This document shows positions 1 to 8,255 of a DNA stretch of 54,541 nucleotides, piece after piece; position 1 is the first letter of the stretch; every line of letters begins with the position of its first letter. The stretch is taken from contig NZ_SISB01000047.1 in assembly GCF_004310295.1 (NCBI RefSeq), positions 1 through 54,541 on the forward strand, in the 5' to 3' direction. Source of the DNA: Pseudomonas sp. BGI-2. Its GTDB lineage: Bacteria; Pseudomonadota; Gammaproteobacteria; Pseudomonadales; Pseudomonadaceae. Both the position numbers and the translations under genes were made by a program. The notes beneath the pieces are model-generated. The model saw only the letters and a list, made by a program, of their open reading frames with translations, made no database searches and was not told the origin of the DNA.

Positions 1-116
1 TGCTCTTCGAACACCTGATCGACCCACTCAGCTGTAACAGCCTGCTCCAACACCAATTTGGCCATGACACTGGCCGGTGCTTTTTTCTCGAACCGCGCTA
101 AAACCTCTTCCCACAT
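1..116 (-). mobile_element. IS4-like transposase, N-terminal fragment (runs off left edge)
   Basis: The reverse strand reads about 38 residues beginning MWEEVLARFEKKAPASVMAK and continuing to AEWVDQVFEE before the window ends. A Phe-rich start followed by 'P-x-SVM' and 'x-EW-x-D-x-(V/L)F-E' resembles the N-terminus of IS4-family transposases common in Pseudomonas, which move the element by cut and paste. The ATG at 116 is the first in frame; the family often starts 10-30 residues earlier, but no upstream ATG is visible. The rest of the element lies outside the window, so completeness cannot be judged. Identification is by remembered family resemblance over a short stretch. Confidence 0.55.
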
Positions 117-179
117 CGTCTCGTCGCCCTGACTGGAGTTTTGGGAGATTCTAAACGAAGACCTTGAAAGGGCTGGGTC

Positions 180-1292
180 TTACGGCGAATCGCTAAAGAC
201 CGGAATACGCCCGTTCAATGAAGGCCGGTACTTCCAGGCCAATCGATCCAGCGCAGGTTGATGCACCAGAATCTCGCTCAACGTGGCGCTGGCAATCCCC
301 AGCGCCAGCATTTGCCCCGGGCATTGATGCCGCCCCGCACCAAACGTAAAACTGCGCCGATGCGGGCGATCCAGAATAAAGGCGTCGGGACTGTCATTGA
401 GTTGCGGGTCCCGATTGGCCGAAGCCAGCAGCACCAGAATCACATCGCCTGAATTGAGTTTCACACCCTCGATTTCGCACAGTGCCGCGACAAACCGGCG
501 GGTGTTCTGCACCGGTGGGTCAAAGCGCTGAATTTCAGCGATCAAGTGGTCAACGCGCGTCGAATCGCGCAGTAACGACGGGTTTTGAATCAACGCCACT
601 ATCGCGTTGCCAATCAACCCGGCGGTGGCTTCATACGTCTGGGAGAACAGTCCAATCAGATTGGCAATCAGCGTTTCAGCTTCACCCGCGAACCGCGTCC
701 GAATTCCGGCGAACAGTGCGCTTCTGTTGTCCGGATCATCCAGTAGCTCAACGAAATAACCCCTCAACTGTTCCGCCGCGGCATGGGAAGCCTTCAGTTG
801 TACCTGATCACTCAGCGGCGCCAGGCACGCGATGAAATCCGCCATCAGCTCGCTGATCGCCCGACCCTGAGCCGGCGAGAACCCCAGCAACGCCGCCACC
901 ACACAGACCGGCCCGCGAAACATGGCGTTGTACAACCCATCGGCATCCGGCGTGATCAGCCGCGCGCTTACCAACGCGTTGATCTCGTTCTCATCAATCA
1001 GCGCCAGACCCGGCTGAATCGCCGACCTCGGGCAACGCTGACGTTCACCCTCATTCATCCGCATCAATTGGCCAAATACCTTGCCGGCCATGCCGTCGGC
1101 AATCGCCTTGGGCACCGGCTCAGCGGCGGGGCGGACGTGACAATCCGGATGCGCCAGCACCGCCGCAACGGATCGGGCGCTACTTGCCACCCACAGTTTC
1201 AATCCTTGGTGAAACACCAGCCCACCTTCGGCGCGCAGCCGAGCGTAATAGGGATAGGGATCGGCATGAGTCGCAGCGATGATCGGGTCCAT
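180..1292 (-). CDS. Cytochrome P450
   Basis: A 370-residue heme-thiolate monooxygenase. The heme-binding signature FTFGAGRHQCPGQ lies at about 315-327 with ligand Cys324, and the K-helix E-x-x-R motif is EIQR at 253-256. The I-helix has E221-A-T223 in the position normally held by the acid/alcohol proton-relay pair. I start at the ATG at 1292 because the longer frame to 1397 would add 35 residues of unrelated sequence and overlap the divergent regulator. There is no membrane anchor, so it is a soluble bacterial class I type. No ferredoxin or reductase gene is adjacent, so redox partners must be elsewhere. It is divergent from the ArsR-type regulator at 1375 with 82 bases between. Substrate cannot be predicted. 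Confidence 0.9.
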   Translation of the reverse strand: MDPIIAATHADPYPYYARLRAEGGLVFHQGLKLWVASSARSVAAVLAHPDCHVRPAAEPVPKAIADGMAGKVFGQLMRMNEGERQRCPRSAIQPGLALIDENEINALVSARLITPDADGLYNAMFRGPVCVVAALLGFSPAQGRAISELMADFIACLAPLSDQVQLKASHAAAEQLRGYFVELLDDPDNRSALFAGIRTRFAGEAETLIANLIGLFSQTYEATAGLIGNAIVALIQNPSLLRDSTRVDHLIAEIQRFDPPVQNTRRFVAALCEIEGVKLNSGDVILVLLASANRDPQLNDSPDAFILDRPHRRSFTFGAGRHQCPGQMLALGIASATLSEILVHQPALDRLAWKYRPSLNGRIPVFSDSP

Positions 1293-1374
1293 GGGTCGCA
1301 GCCTTGTTCGTGGTGGGGAAAGTGTTGCTACTATCTCCAGTTCGAAAGGGCCTTGATTCGTCCGGGAGCGAAAT

Positions 1375-2124
1375 ATGAACGTTGAACAACACGACATCGG
1401 TGTCTCTCAAGTGGCCGCGGCCATCGCGGAACCGGCCCGGACGAAAATCCTCTGTTCGTTGATGGACGGCCACGCCCGCACCAGCACAGAGCTCGCGGCG
1501 ATTGCCGAAGTCAGCGCCTCCACCGCCAGCGCGCACCTCGCCAAGCTCAAGGACCTGGCGCTGCTGCGTTTGCATGTGCAGGGCCGCCATCGCTATTACA
1601 GCCTCGCGGACAAGCGCGTGGCCCAGGCGCTGGAAGCGCTGATGGTGATCGGCCAGAACAGCGCGCCGACCTTCGATTCGCGAACACCGGATCGCCTGCA
1701 ATTCGCCCGCACCTGCTACGACCACATGGCTGGTACGCTGGCGGTGTTGCTGCATGACCGGATGCTGGAAAAAGGCTGGTTGCTGGAAACCGACGAGCAG
1801 GTTTATCGCCTGAGTGACAGCGGTGAGGCGTTGATGGAAGGATTGGGCATCGAAGTCAACGACCTGAACACCTTGCGCCGCCGCTTTGCTTGCCCGTGCC
1901 TGGACTCGAGCATGCGTCGGCCACATTTGGGTGGTTCGCTGGGGGCGGCGTTGTTGCAAGCGGCGATCAAGCGCAAATGGGTGACCCAGGATCTGGACAG
2001 CCGGGCGCTGGCGTTGACGGGGTTGGGGCGCAAGGAGTTTCGCGTACGGTTCGACCTGACGCTGCCAGGCGTACAGCCCGTCCGGGCACAGCGCCAACCT
2101 CTGCCAGTGCATGATGTGATCTGA
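1375..2124 (+). CDS. ArsR-family (winged HTH) transcriptional regulator
   Basis: A 249-residue protein with an N-terminal winged helix at about 10-90: 'IAEPARTKILCSLMDG...TSTELAAIAEVSASTASAHLAKLKDLALL' followed by the wing 'VQGRHRYYSL'. This is the ArsR/SmtB fold. The long C-terminal half (about 95-249) contains a CPCLD motif near 176 and is not a simple metal-site ArsR. Such extended members often regulate transporters or oxidoreductases beside them. The divergent P450 shares its promoter region and is the obvious candidate target, by inference. No Cys-x-Cys metal motif appears in the recognition helix, so metal sensing is not supported. Confidence 0.85.
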   Translation: MNVEQHDIGVSQVAAAIAEPARTKILCSLMDGHARTSTELAAIAEVSASTASAHLAKLKDLALLRLHVQGRHRYYSLADKRVAQALEALMVIGQNSAPTFDSRTPDRLQFARTCYDHMAGTLAVLLHDRMLEKGWLLETDEQVYRLSDSGEALMEGLGIEVNDLNTLRRRFACPCLDSSMRRPHLGGSLGAALLQAAIKRKWVTQDLDSRALALTGLGRKEFRVRFDLTLPGVQPVRAQRQPLPVHDVI

Positions 2125-2173
2125 CCCGACCAAGGGTTCTTTGATGGCTTGTGCGTTGGAGGTCGACCCTATA

Positions 2174-2189
2174 CTGTATATGCACACAG
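2174..2189. promoter_or_regulatory. LexA (SOS) box
   Basis: CTGTATATGCACACAG fits the gammaproteobacterial LexA operator CTGT-N8-ACAG and matches 13 of 16 positions of the idealised CTGTATATATATACAG. It ends 15 bases before the ATG of the radical SAM gene and overlaps a -10-like TATACT at 2170-2175. This is the expected place for a repressor that occludes RNA polymerase, and it predicts DNA-damage induction of the two genes downstream. Confidence 0.8.
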
Positions 2190-2204
2190 TATCAGGCGTG
2201 CCCC

Positions 2205-3425
2205 ATGGAACTCATCGACAAGCTCAGCATTCTCGCCGACGCCGCCAAATACGACGCGTCTTGCGCAAGCAGTGGAGCGCCGAAGCGTAGTTCCGAGGGC
2301 AAGAGCGGCCTGGGCTCGACCGACGGCATGGGTATTTGTCACAGCTACACGCCCGACGGGCGCTGCGTTTCTTTGCTGAAGGTGCTGCTGACCAACTTCT
2401 GTCTTTACGACTGCCAGTATTGCGTCAACCGACGCTCCAGCGATGTGCCACGCGCACGCTTCACGCCGGAAGAAGTGGTGACGTTGACCATGGATTTCTA
2501 CCGACGCAACTGCGTCAGCGGTCTGTTTCTCAGTTCCGGGATCATTCGCTCGGCGGACTACACCATGGAGCAGCTGATCCGCGTGGCCAAGTTGCTGCGC
2601 GAAGACCACGAGTTCCGCGGTTACATCCACCTCAAGACCATTCCCGAAGCTGATCCTGCGCTGATTGAAGAGGCGGGGCGCTATGCCGATCGCTTGAGCG
2701 TGAATATTGAACTGCCCACCGACGCCAGCCTGCAAACCCTGGCCCCGGAGAAACAGCTGGGCTCGATCAAACAAGCGATGAAAACCATCTACACCGGCGT
2801 GCAAACCGTACTCAACGAACCGCGCGCGCCGAAATTTGCCCCGGCCGGGCAGAGCACGCAAATGATCGTCGGCGCCGATGACACCGATGACAGCACCATT
2901 CTCCACAGTGCCCAGGCGCTGTATGGCAACTTCAGTTTGCGCCGGGTCTATTACTCGGCGTTCAGCCCGATCCCCAACAGTCCGAAAAGCGTGCCACTGG
3001 CCGCGCCACCGCTGATGCGCGAACACCGCTTGTATCAGGCGGACTTCCTGTTGCGCAGCTATGGCTTCACCGCTGGCGAACTGTTCAAGGGCCCTGGGCA
3101 TCTGGCGCTCGACATCGACCCGAAGCTGGCGTGGGCGCTGGAGAACCGCGAGGTGTTCCCGCTGGACCTCAATCGCGCCGATGCAGCGTTGATCGCGCGC
3201 ATTCCCGGTATCGGCCTGCGCACCACCGAGCGGCTGGTGGAGTTGCGCCGTCAACGACGCATTCGCTACGAAGACCTGGCGCGAATGCGCTGCGTGCTGG
3301 CCAAGGCCAAGCCGTTCTTCATCACCAGCGACTACCACCCGCAGCAGGCCGAGGTCACCAGCCACTTGCTTTATCAGCAATTGCGCGACCGGCCGCAGCC
3401 GCAACAAATGGGGTTATGGGGATGA
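2205..3425 (+). CDS. Putative DNA modification/repair radical SAM protein
   Basis: A 406-residue radical SAM protein. The [4Fe-4S] cluster motif CX3CX2C is Cys66, Cys70 and Cys73 (FCLYDCQYC). The C-terminal part carries a helix-hairpin-helix, 'IARIPGIGLRTTERLVELR', a DNA-contacting fold. This combination matches the family annotated as 'putative DNA modification/repair radical SAM protein', known to co-occur with DUF4130 proteins and sometimes with UdgX-type uracil-DNA glycosylases. The reaction is unknown. I use the ATG at 2205; a start at 2151 would place the promoter and LexA box inside the gene. Its stop overlaps the next start by ATGA, indicating translational coupling. The upstream SOS box supports a role in DNA damage. 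Confidence 0.9.
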   Translation: MELIDKLSILADAAKYDASCASSGAPKRSSEGKSGLGSTDGMGICHSYTPDGRCVSLLKVLLTNFCLYDCQYCVNRRSSDVPRARFTPEEVVTLTMDFYRRNCVSGLFLSSGIIRSADYTMEQLIRVAKLLREDHEFRGYIHLKTIPEADPALIEEAGRYADRLSVNIELPTDASLQTLAPEKQLGSIKQAMKTIYTGVQTVLNEPRAPKFAPAGQSTQMIVGADDTDDSTILHSAQALYGNFSLRRVYYSAFSPIPNSPKSVPLAAPPLMREHRLYQADFLLRSYGFTAGELFKGPGHLALDIDPKLAWALENREVFPLDLNRADAALIARIPGIGLRTTERLVELRRQRRIRYEDLARMRCVLAKAKPFFITSDYHPQQAEVTSHLLYQQLRDRPQPQQMGLWG

Positions 3426-4258
3426 TCAGTCTGGATTGCGACGACCTGTTTGACACTTGGCGCCTGCAGGCTCGCTGGCTGCTCAGTCATGAGGTGGACC
3501 CGAGCCGCGTGAGTTGGGCCAGTGAAGGCGTGCCCGATCTGTTCGCCAGTGACGATGCACCACCCTCAACCCAGGGCCCGTTTCAGGCGCGGATACCGCG
3601 AACGCTGCTGGACACCCTTGAGCGCGCCGCCCGTTACCGGGGTGATCAACGCTGGAGTCTGTTGTACGAAGTGCTGTGGCGGGTCAGTCATGGTGACCAC
3701 ACCGCGATGCTGGCCGGTGACAAGCTTGGCAGTGAATTTCATAGAAGAATCAAACAGGTACAGCGAGAAGCTCATCATTTACATGCATTTGTACGTTTTG
3801 TCGCGATGCCTGAAGGTGAGGGGCCGCAGTACGTCGCCTGGCACGAACCGGCCCACGACATCCTGCACAGTGCCAGTGAGCACTTTGTAGGGCGCATGGG
3901 CCGGCATCGCTGGTTGATCGCGACGCCCAGGGACGGGGTTTACTACGATGGTGAGCAGTTGATCCACCAGCGGCAGTGCCCGATTGAATGGCAGCAACTG
4001 GCACAAAACGTCGACGACCCGCACAGCGACATGTGGTTGACCTATTACAGCCACATCTTCAACCCGGCGCGCTTGAACCCGAAAGTCATGCAGGGGCACT
4101 TGCCGGCGCGGTTCTGGAAAAACCTGCCTGAAGGCGCGCTGATTCCGGGGCTGATCACCCAGGCACGCACCGGTAAGCAACGGGATGGTCAGGCGAGTGG
4201 AATCAAAGGCCGGGGTGGTAAGCGTATTGCGCAGGCAGACGCCGATCATCGCTCATAA
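3422..4258 (+). CDS. DUF4130 protein, partner of the radical SAM DNA-repair protein
   Basis: A 278-residue protein beginning MISLDCDDLFDTWRLQARWL. Features typical of the DUF4130 family ('probable DNA metabolism protein') are the early 'W-x-x-x-AR-x-LL', the central 'VQREAHHLHAFVRF', and the following 'HEPAHDIL...HFVGRM', 'WLIATP' and 'MWLTYYSHIFNPARLNPKVMQGHLP'. In other bacteria this domain occurs alone beside the rSAM protein or fused to UdgX. Here it is stand-alone, without a glycosylase domain. Start and stop overlap (ATGA at 3422-3425) makes it the second gene of the LexA-controlled operon. An alternative ATG lies six bases earlier. Biochemical function is unknown; family assignment is firm, function is not. 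Confidence 0.87.
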   Translation: MISLDCDDLFDTWRLQARWLLSHEVDPSRVSWASEGVPDLFASDDAPPSTQGPFQARIPRTLLDTLERAARYRGDQRWSLLYEVLWRVSHGDHTAMLAGDKLGSEFHRRIKQVQREAHHLHAFVRFVAMPEGEGPQYVAWHEPAHDILHSASEHFVGRMGRHRWLIATPRDGVYYDGEQLIHQRQCPIEWQQLAQNVDDPHSDMWLTYYSHIFNPARLNPKVMQGHLPARFWKNLPEGALIPGLITQARTGKQRDGQASGIKGRGGKRIAQADADHRS

Positions 4259-4293
4259 AAAAGCCCCCCATCGCTAATGCGATGGAGGGCTTT
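4257..4293. terminator. Bidirectional intrinsic terminator between DUF4130 gene and ilvE
   Basis: A 13-bp stem, AGCCCCCCATCGC / GCGATGGAGGGCT, with a TAAT loop, flanked by A-rich sequence on the left and TTT on the right. It sits between two convergent genes and can serve both. Confidence 0.85.
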
Positions 4294-4311
4294 GATGCAG
4301 CAGGGGTCAGA

Positions 4312-5331
4312 TCAAACCTTAACAATCCAGCCCGCGGGTGCTTCGATGTCGCCAGTCTGTACACCGGTCAGCTCTTTGTAGAGCTTCTGGGTGACCGGGC
4401 CGACTTCGGTTTCGCTGTGGAACACGTGCAAGTGGTCGTTGTAGCTGATGCCGCCGATCGGAGTGATCACGGCAGCAGTACCGCAAGCGCCGGCTTCTTT
4501 GAAGTCGGACAGCTTGTCGATGAACACATCACCTTCAACCACTTCCAGGCCCAGACGCGATTTGGCCAGTTCAATCAACGACAGACGGGTGATGCCCGGC
4601 AGTACCGACGGCGAGTTCGGCGTGATGAACTTGTTGTCGTGGGTGATCCCGAAGAAGTTGGCCGAACCGACTTCTTCGATTTTGGTGTGGGTCATCGGGT
4701 CAAGGTAGATGCAGTCGGCGTAATGCGCCTTCTTAGCCTGGGAACCTGGCATCAGGCTGGCCGCGTAGTTGCCACCGACCTTGGCCGCACCGGTGCCTTG
4801 TGGGGCGGCGCGGTCGTAGCTGGAGATCAGGAAGTTATGCGGGGTCAGGCCGCCCTTGAAGTAGGCGCCGACCGGAATGCAGAAAATCGAGAAGATAAAC
4901 TCGGGCGCAGTACGCACGCCGATGTTGTCACCCACGCCGATCACGAACGGACGCAGGTACAGCGCGCCGCCAGTGCCGTAAGGCGGGATGAAACGCTCGT
5001 TGGCACGAACCACTTCTTTGCAGGCTTCGATGAACTGCTCGGTTTCCACGAACGGCATTAGGAGGCGTGCGCAGCTGCGTTGCATGCGCAGGGCGTTCTG
5101 ATCGGGGCGGAACAGATTGATCGAACCGTCCTTGCAACGATAGGCCTTCATGCCTTCGAAGCATTGCTGACCATAGTGAAGGGCAGTGGAGCCTTCGCTG
5201 ATGTGCAGCACGTTGTCTTCGGTCAGGGTGCCTTTGTCCCACTCGCCATTACGCCAGTACGAGAGATAGCGCTTGTCTGTCTTGATGTAATCAAAACCCA
5301 GCTTGTCCCAATTGATGCTTTCGTTACCCAT
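4312..5331 (-). CDS. ilvE: Branched-chain amino acid aminotransferase
   Basis: A 339-residue PLP enzyme that interconverts Leu, Ile and Val with their 2-oxo acids. It is of the longer bacterial/eukaryotic BCAT subgroup: 'LHYGQQCFEGMKAYR', 'NLFRPDQNALRMQRSCARLLMP', the Schiff-base lysine in 'GAAKVGGNYAASL', and 'EVGSANFFGI'. The start at 5331 (MGNESINWDKLGF) is preferred over one five codons upstream. It lies downstream of lpdV on the same strand, separated by 253 bases that contain a REP pair. Its oxo-acid products are the substrates of the bkd complex, so the arrangement suggests a catabolic role alongside biosynthesis. Own promoter is likely because of the REP spacer. Confidence 0.93.
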   Translation of the reverse strand: MGNESINWDKLGFDYIKTDKRYLSYWRNGEWDKGTLTEDNVLHISEGSTALHYGQQCFEGMKAYRCKDGSINLFRPDQNALRMQRSCARLLMPFVETEQFIEACKEVVRANERFIPPYGTGGALYLRPFVIGVGDNIGVRTAPEFIFSIFCIPVGAYFKGGLTPHNFLISSYDRAAPQGTGAAKVGGNYAASLMPGSQAKKAHYADCIYLDPMTHTKIEEVGSANFFGITHDNKFITPNSPSVLPGITRLSLIELAKSRLGLEVVEGDVFIDKLSDFKEAGACGTAAVITPIGGISYNDHLHVFHSETEVGPVTQKLYKELTGVQTGDIEAPAGWIVKV

Positions 5332-5476
5332 GACACCCTCTATCACTTAACAACCGCCGAAACGGTTCAAGGCTTCTGACGTTTTTCTGGATGGGGACAA
5401 CAATACTTCATTCCGGGCCCAATTCGCAGCCCGGACTATCGGCTGATTGGCATATAAATGATGTCGCCCTTGAGAA

Positions 5477-5551
5477 TTCGCGAGCAAGCCCGCCCCCACA
5501 ATGGATCGTTGTCGTACACAAAACCAATGTGGGAGCGGGCTTGCTCGCGAA
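5477..5551. repeat. REP inverted pair (CGGGCTTGCTCGCGAA type)
   Basis: Two 24-base arms (5477-5500 and 5528-5551) are inverted copies with one mismatch, separated by 27 bases. This is the Pseudomonas REP doublet (REPIN/BIME) of the GTGGGAGCGGGCTTGCTCGC class, lying between ilvE and lpdV. Confidence 0.9.
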
Positions 5552-5584
5552 GGGGCCATCAACTACGCCATCAATTTCCCTGAA

Positions 5585-6967
5585 TTACAGATGCAGCGCA
5601 TGCCCCAACGCCCGCAACGCGGCTTCCTGCACCGCCTCGCCAAGCGTCGGATGCGCATGAATCGTGCCGGCAATGTCTTCCAGCCGCGCACCCATTTCCA
5701 GGCTCTGGCCGAACGCGGTCGACAGCTCCGAAACGCCCACGCCCACCGCTTGCCAGCCGACAATCACATGATTGTCACGCCGTGCCACGACGCGCACGAA
5801 GCCGCTTTTGGATTCCAGCGTCATCGCCCTGCCATTGGCCGCGAACGGGAAGCTGGAAACGATGCAGTCCAGGCCCGCAGCCTTGGCGTCGTCCGGGGTC
5901 TGGCCGACGACCACCAGTTCCGGGTCGGTAAAGCACACGGCTGCAATGGCGGTCGGGTTGAACTCGCGGGACTTGCCGCTGATCAGTTCGGCAACCATCT
6001 CGCCCTGAGCCATGGCCCGGTGCGCGAGCATCGGTTCGCCGCTCAGGTCGCCGATGGCGTACACATTGCGCATGCTGGTCTGGCAGCGGTTGTCGATCTT
6101 GATCGCCGAACCGTTCATGTCCAGATTCAGTGCTTCAAGATTCCAGCCCTGGGTGTTTGGTTTGCGACCGACGGCCACCAATACCTTATCCGTTTCCAGG
6201 TTCAGGGTATCGCCACCCGGCTCAAGAACTTGCAGTGTATTGCTAGCAGAATCAAAGCCTTGGACGCTATGCTTCAAGTAAAGCTTCACGCCAAGTTTTT
6301 TCAGTTCGTCGTGTACCGGCTGGGTCAGTTCGGCATCGTAGGCCGGCAGAATGCGCTCCTGCGCCTCGACCACGCTCACGTCAGCGCCCAGTTTGCGATA
6401 GGCAATCCCTAGCTCCAGACCGATGTAACCGCCACCGACCACGACCAGCCGTTTTGGCACGGACGTCGGCGCCAAGGCTTCGGTGGAGGAGATGATCGGC
6501 CCGCCAATCGGCAGCATCGGCAGGTTTACGCTTTTCGAACCGGTCGCCAGCACCAGGTGCTCGCACTGGATCCGCGTGTCGCCCACGTCAACGGTTTTGC
6601 CGTCGATCACTTTGGCCCAGCCTTGAATGACCTGGACTTTGTTCTTTTTCAGCAGGGCCGCGACGCCGGTGGTCAGGCGATCGACGATGCCATCCTTCCA
6701 TTCGACGCTCTTGCTGATGTCGAGGGTCGGTGCCGAAACGCTGATGCCCAGCGCCGAATGCTGGCTGTGATGCTGCGTCTGGTGGAACTGTTCAGCGACG
6801 TGAATCAACGCCTTCGACGGAATGCAGCCGATGTTCAGGCAGGTACCGCCCAGTGATTCGCCTTCCACCAGAATGGTCGAGATGCCCAGCTGGCCGGCAC
6901 GGATCGCCGTCACATAACCGCCAGGGCCGCCACCGATGATCAGCAGCGTGGTGTTCAAGGTTTGCAT
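5585..6967 (-). CDS. lpdV: Dihydrolipoyl dehydrogenase, E3 of branched-chain 2-oxoacid dehydrogenase
   Basis: A 460-residue flavoprotein disulfide reductase that reoxidises dihydrolipoamide of the E2 subunit with NAD+. Visible are the N-terminal FAD dinucleotide fold (LLIIGGGPGGYVTAIRAG), the redox disulfide GGTCLNIGCIPSK with Cys43/Cys48, a second NAD fold (LVVVGGGYIGLELG), the 'AIGDLSGEPMLAHRA' FAD motif and the C-terminal catalytic HAHPTLGE. The ATG at 6967 gives the usual N-terminus; the longer reading runs into bkdB. Sixteen bases separate it from the bkdB stop. It is the last gene of the bkd operon, as in other pseudomonads, where it is a complex-specific E3. Confidence 0.95.
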   Translation of the reverse strand: MQTLNTTLLIIGGGPGGYVTAIRAGQLGISTILVEGESLGGTCLNIGCIPSKALIHVAEQFHQTQHHSQHSALGISVSAPTLDISKSVEWKDGIVDRLTTGVAALLKKNKVQVIQGWAKVIDGKTVDVGDTRIQCEHLVLATGSKSVNLPMLPIGGPIISSTEALAPTSVPKRLVVVGGGYIGLELGIAYRKLGADVSVVEAQERILPAYDAELTQPVHDELKKLGVKLYLKHSVQGFDSASNTLQVLEPGGDTLNLETDKVLVAVGRKPNTQGWNLEALNLDMNGSAIKIDNRCQTSMRNVYAIGDLSGEPMLAHRAMAQGEMVAELISGKSREFNPTAIAAVCFTDPELVVVGQTPDDAKAAGLDCIVSSFPFAANGRAMTLESKSGFVRVVARRDNHVIVGWQAVGVGVSELSTAFGQSLEMGARLEDIAGTIHAHPTLGEAVQEAALRALGHALHL

Positions 6968-6983
6968 GCATGCTCCTCTAAAA

Positions 6984-8255
6984 TCAGTCCACGAACAGGG
7001 TGGCGGGTTGTTCGAGCAGACCACGAACGGCCTGGATGAATTGCGCCGCGTCCATGCCATCGACCACGCGGTGATCGAAGGAGCTGGAGAGGTTCATCAT
7101 CTTGCGAATCACGATCTGGCCTTTGACGACCATCGGGCGTTCGACGATTTTGTTGACGCCGACGATCGCCACTTCCGGCAGGTTCAGCACCGGCGTGCTG
7201 ACGATACCGCCCAACGCGCCGAGGCTGGTCAGGGTGATGCTCGAGCCGGACAGTTCATCGCGGCTGGCCTTGCCATTGCGTGCGGCGGTGGCCAAACGGG
7301 AGATTTCCTGAGCGTTGTCCCACAAGCTGCGGGCTTCGGCGTGACGCACCACCGGCACCATCAAGCCGACGTCGGCTTGCGTAGCGATGCCCACGTGGAC
7401 AGCACCTAGGCGAGTGATGACCTGCGCTTCGTCGTCGTAACGGGCGTTGATCTGCGGGAAGTCGCGCAGGGCGACGACCAGGGCGCGGACCAGAAATGGC
7501 AGCAAAGTCAGCTTGCCACGGGTCGCACCGTGTTTTTCGTTCAGGTGCGCGCGCAGTTCTTCCACGGCGGTCACGTCGATTTCTTCGACATAACTGAAGT
7601 GAGCGGCGCGCTGCGTGGCGTCCTGCATGCGCTGAGCGATCTTGCGGCGCAAGCCGATGACCGGGATTTGTTCTTCGTCGTTACGCTGGGCGTAAGCGGC
7701 GGCCACGGTCGATTGCGGTTGCTGACCCTGAGCCAGATAAGCGTCGAGGTCTTCGTGCAGCACGCGACCCGCAGGGCCGGTGCCACGGACCAGACGCAAC
7801 TGGATGCCGAGGTCCAGCGCATGTTTGCGCACGGCCGGGGAGGCCAGCGGGCGTTCGTCGGCTTCGCGAGCGACCATCGGGCCTTGGCAAACGGCGGCTC
7901 GTGGCGCTGCGGCCGCGACCGGTTTGCTTGCCACCACGGCTTCAGCTTTCGGCGCTGCAACCGGCGCTTCTTTAACAGGTGCAGGCTGGGCCGACTCTTT
8001 AACGTTGCCCGCGCCTTCGACTTCGATGCTGATCAGGATGCTGCCAACTGCCATGACCTCGCCCGGCACACCGCCCAGCGCAATCACCTTGCCGTGCACT
8101 GGCGAAGGGATGTCGACCATCGCCTTGTCGGTCATCACATCGGCCAGCACTTGATCTTCGACGACCATGTCGCCGACCTTGACGTGCCACACCGACAATT
8201 CAACTTCTGCAATGCCTTCACCAATGTCCGGCATCTTAATGATGTGCGTGCCCAT
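6984..8255 (-). CDS. bkdB: Branched-chain 2-oxoacid dehydrogenase E2, lipoamide acyltransferase
   Basis: A 423-residue acyltransferase core of the complex, moving the branched acyl group to CoA. Domains in order are: lipoyl domain at 3-80 with the modified lysine Lys44 (VMTDKAMVD), an Ala/Pro/Val-rich linker at about 85-130, a peripheral-subunit-binding domain at about 135-172 (ASPAVRKHALDLGI...GPAGRVLHEDL), and the catalytic domain ending in SSSFDHRVVDGMDAAQF, whose His and Asp are catalytic. The ATG directly abuts the bkdA2 stop, so translation is coupled. Confidence 0.95.
   Translation of the reverse strand: MGTHIIKMPDIGEGIAEVELSVWHVKVGDMVVEDQVLADVMTDKAMVDIPSPVHGKVIALGGVPGEVMAVGSILISIEVEGAGNVKESAQPAPVKEAPVAAPKAEAVVASKPVAAAAPRAAVCQGPMVAREADERPLASPAVRKHALDLGIQLRLVRGTGPAGRVLHEDLDAYLAQGQQPQSTVAAAYAQRNDEEQIPVIGLRRKIAQRMQDATQRAAHFSYVEEIDVTAVEELRAHLNEKHGATRGKLTLLPFLVRALVVALRDFPQINARYDDEAQVITRLGAVHVGIATQADVGLMVPVVRHAEARSLWDNAQEISRLATAARNGKASRDELSGSSITLTSLGALGGIVSTPVLNLPEVAIVGVNKIVERPMVVKGQIVIRKMMNLSSSFDHRVVDGMDAAQFIQAVRGLLEQPATLFVD

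Noticed and set aside
1180..2187. 335-codon minus-strand frame across the P450/ArsR junction
   Set aside because: It overlaps the promoter gap and both real genes, and its product has no recognisable domain.
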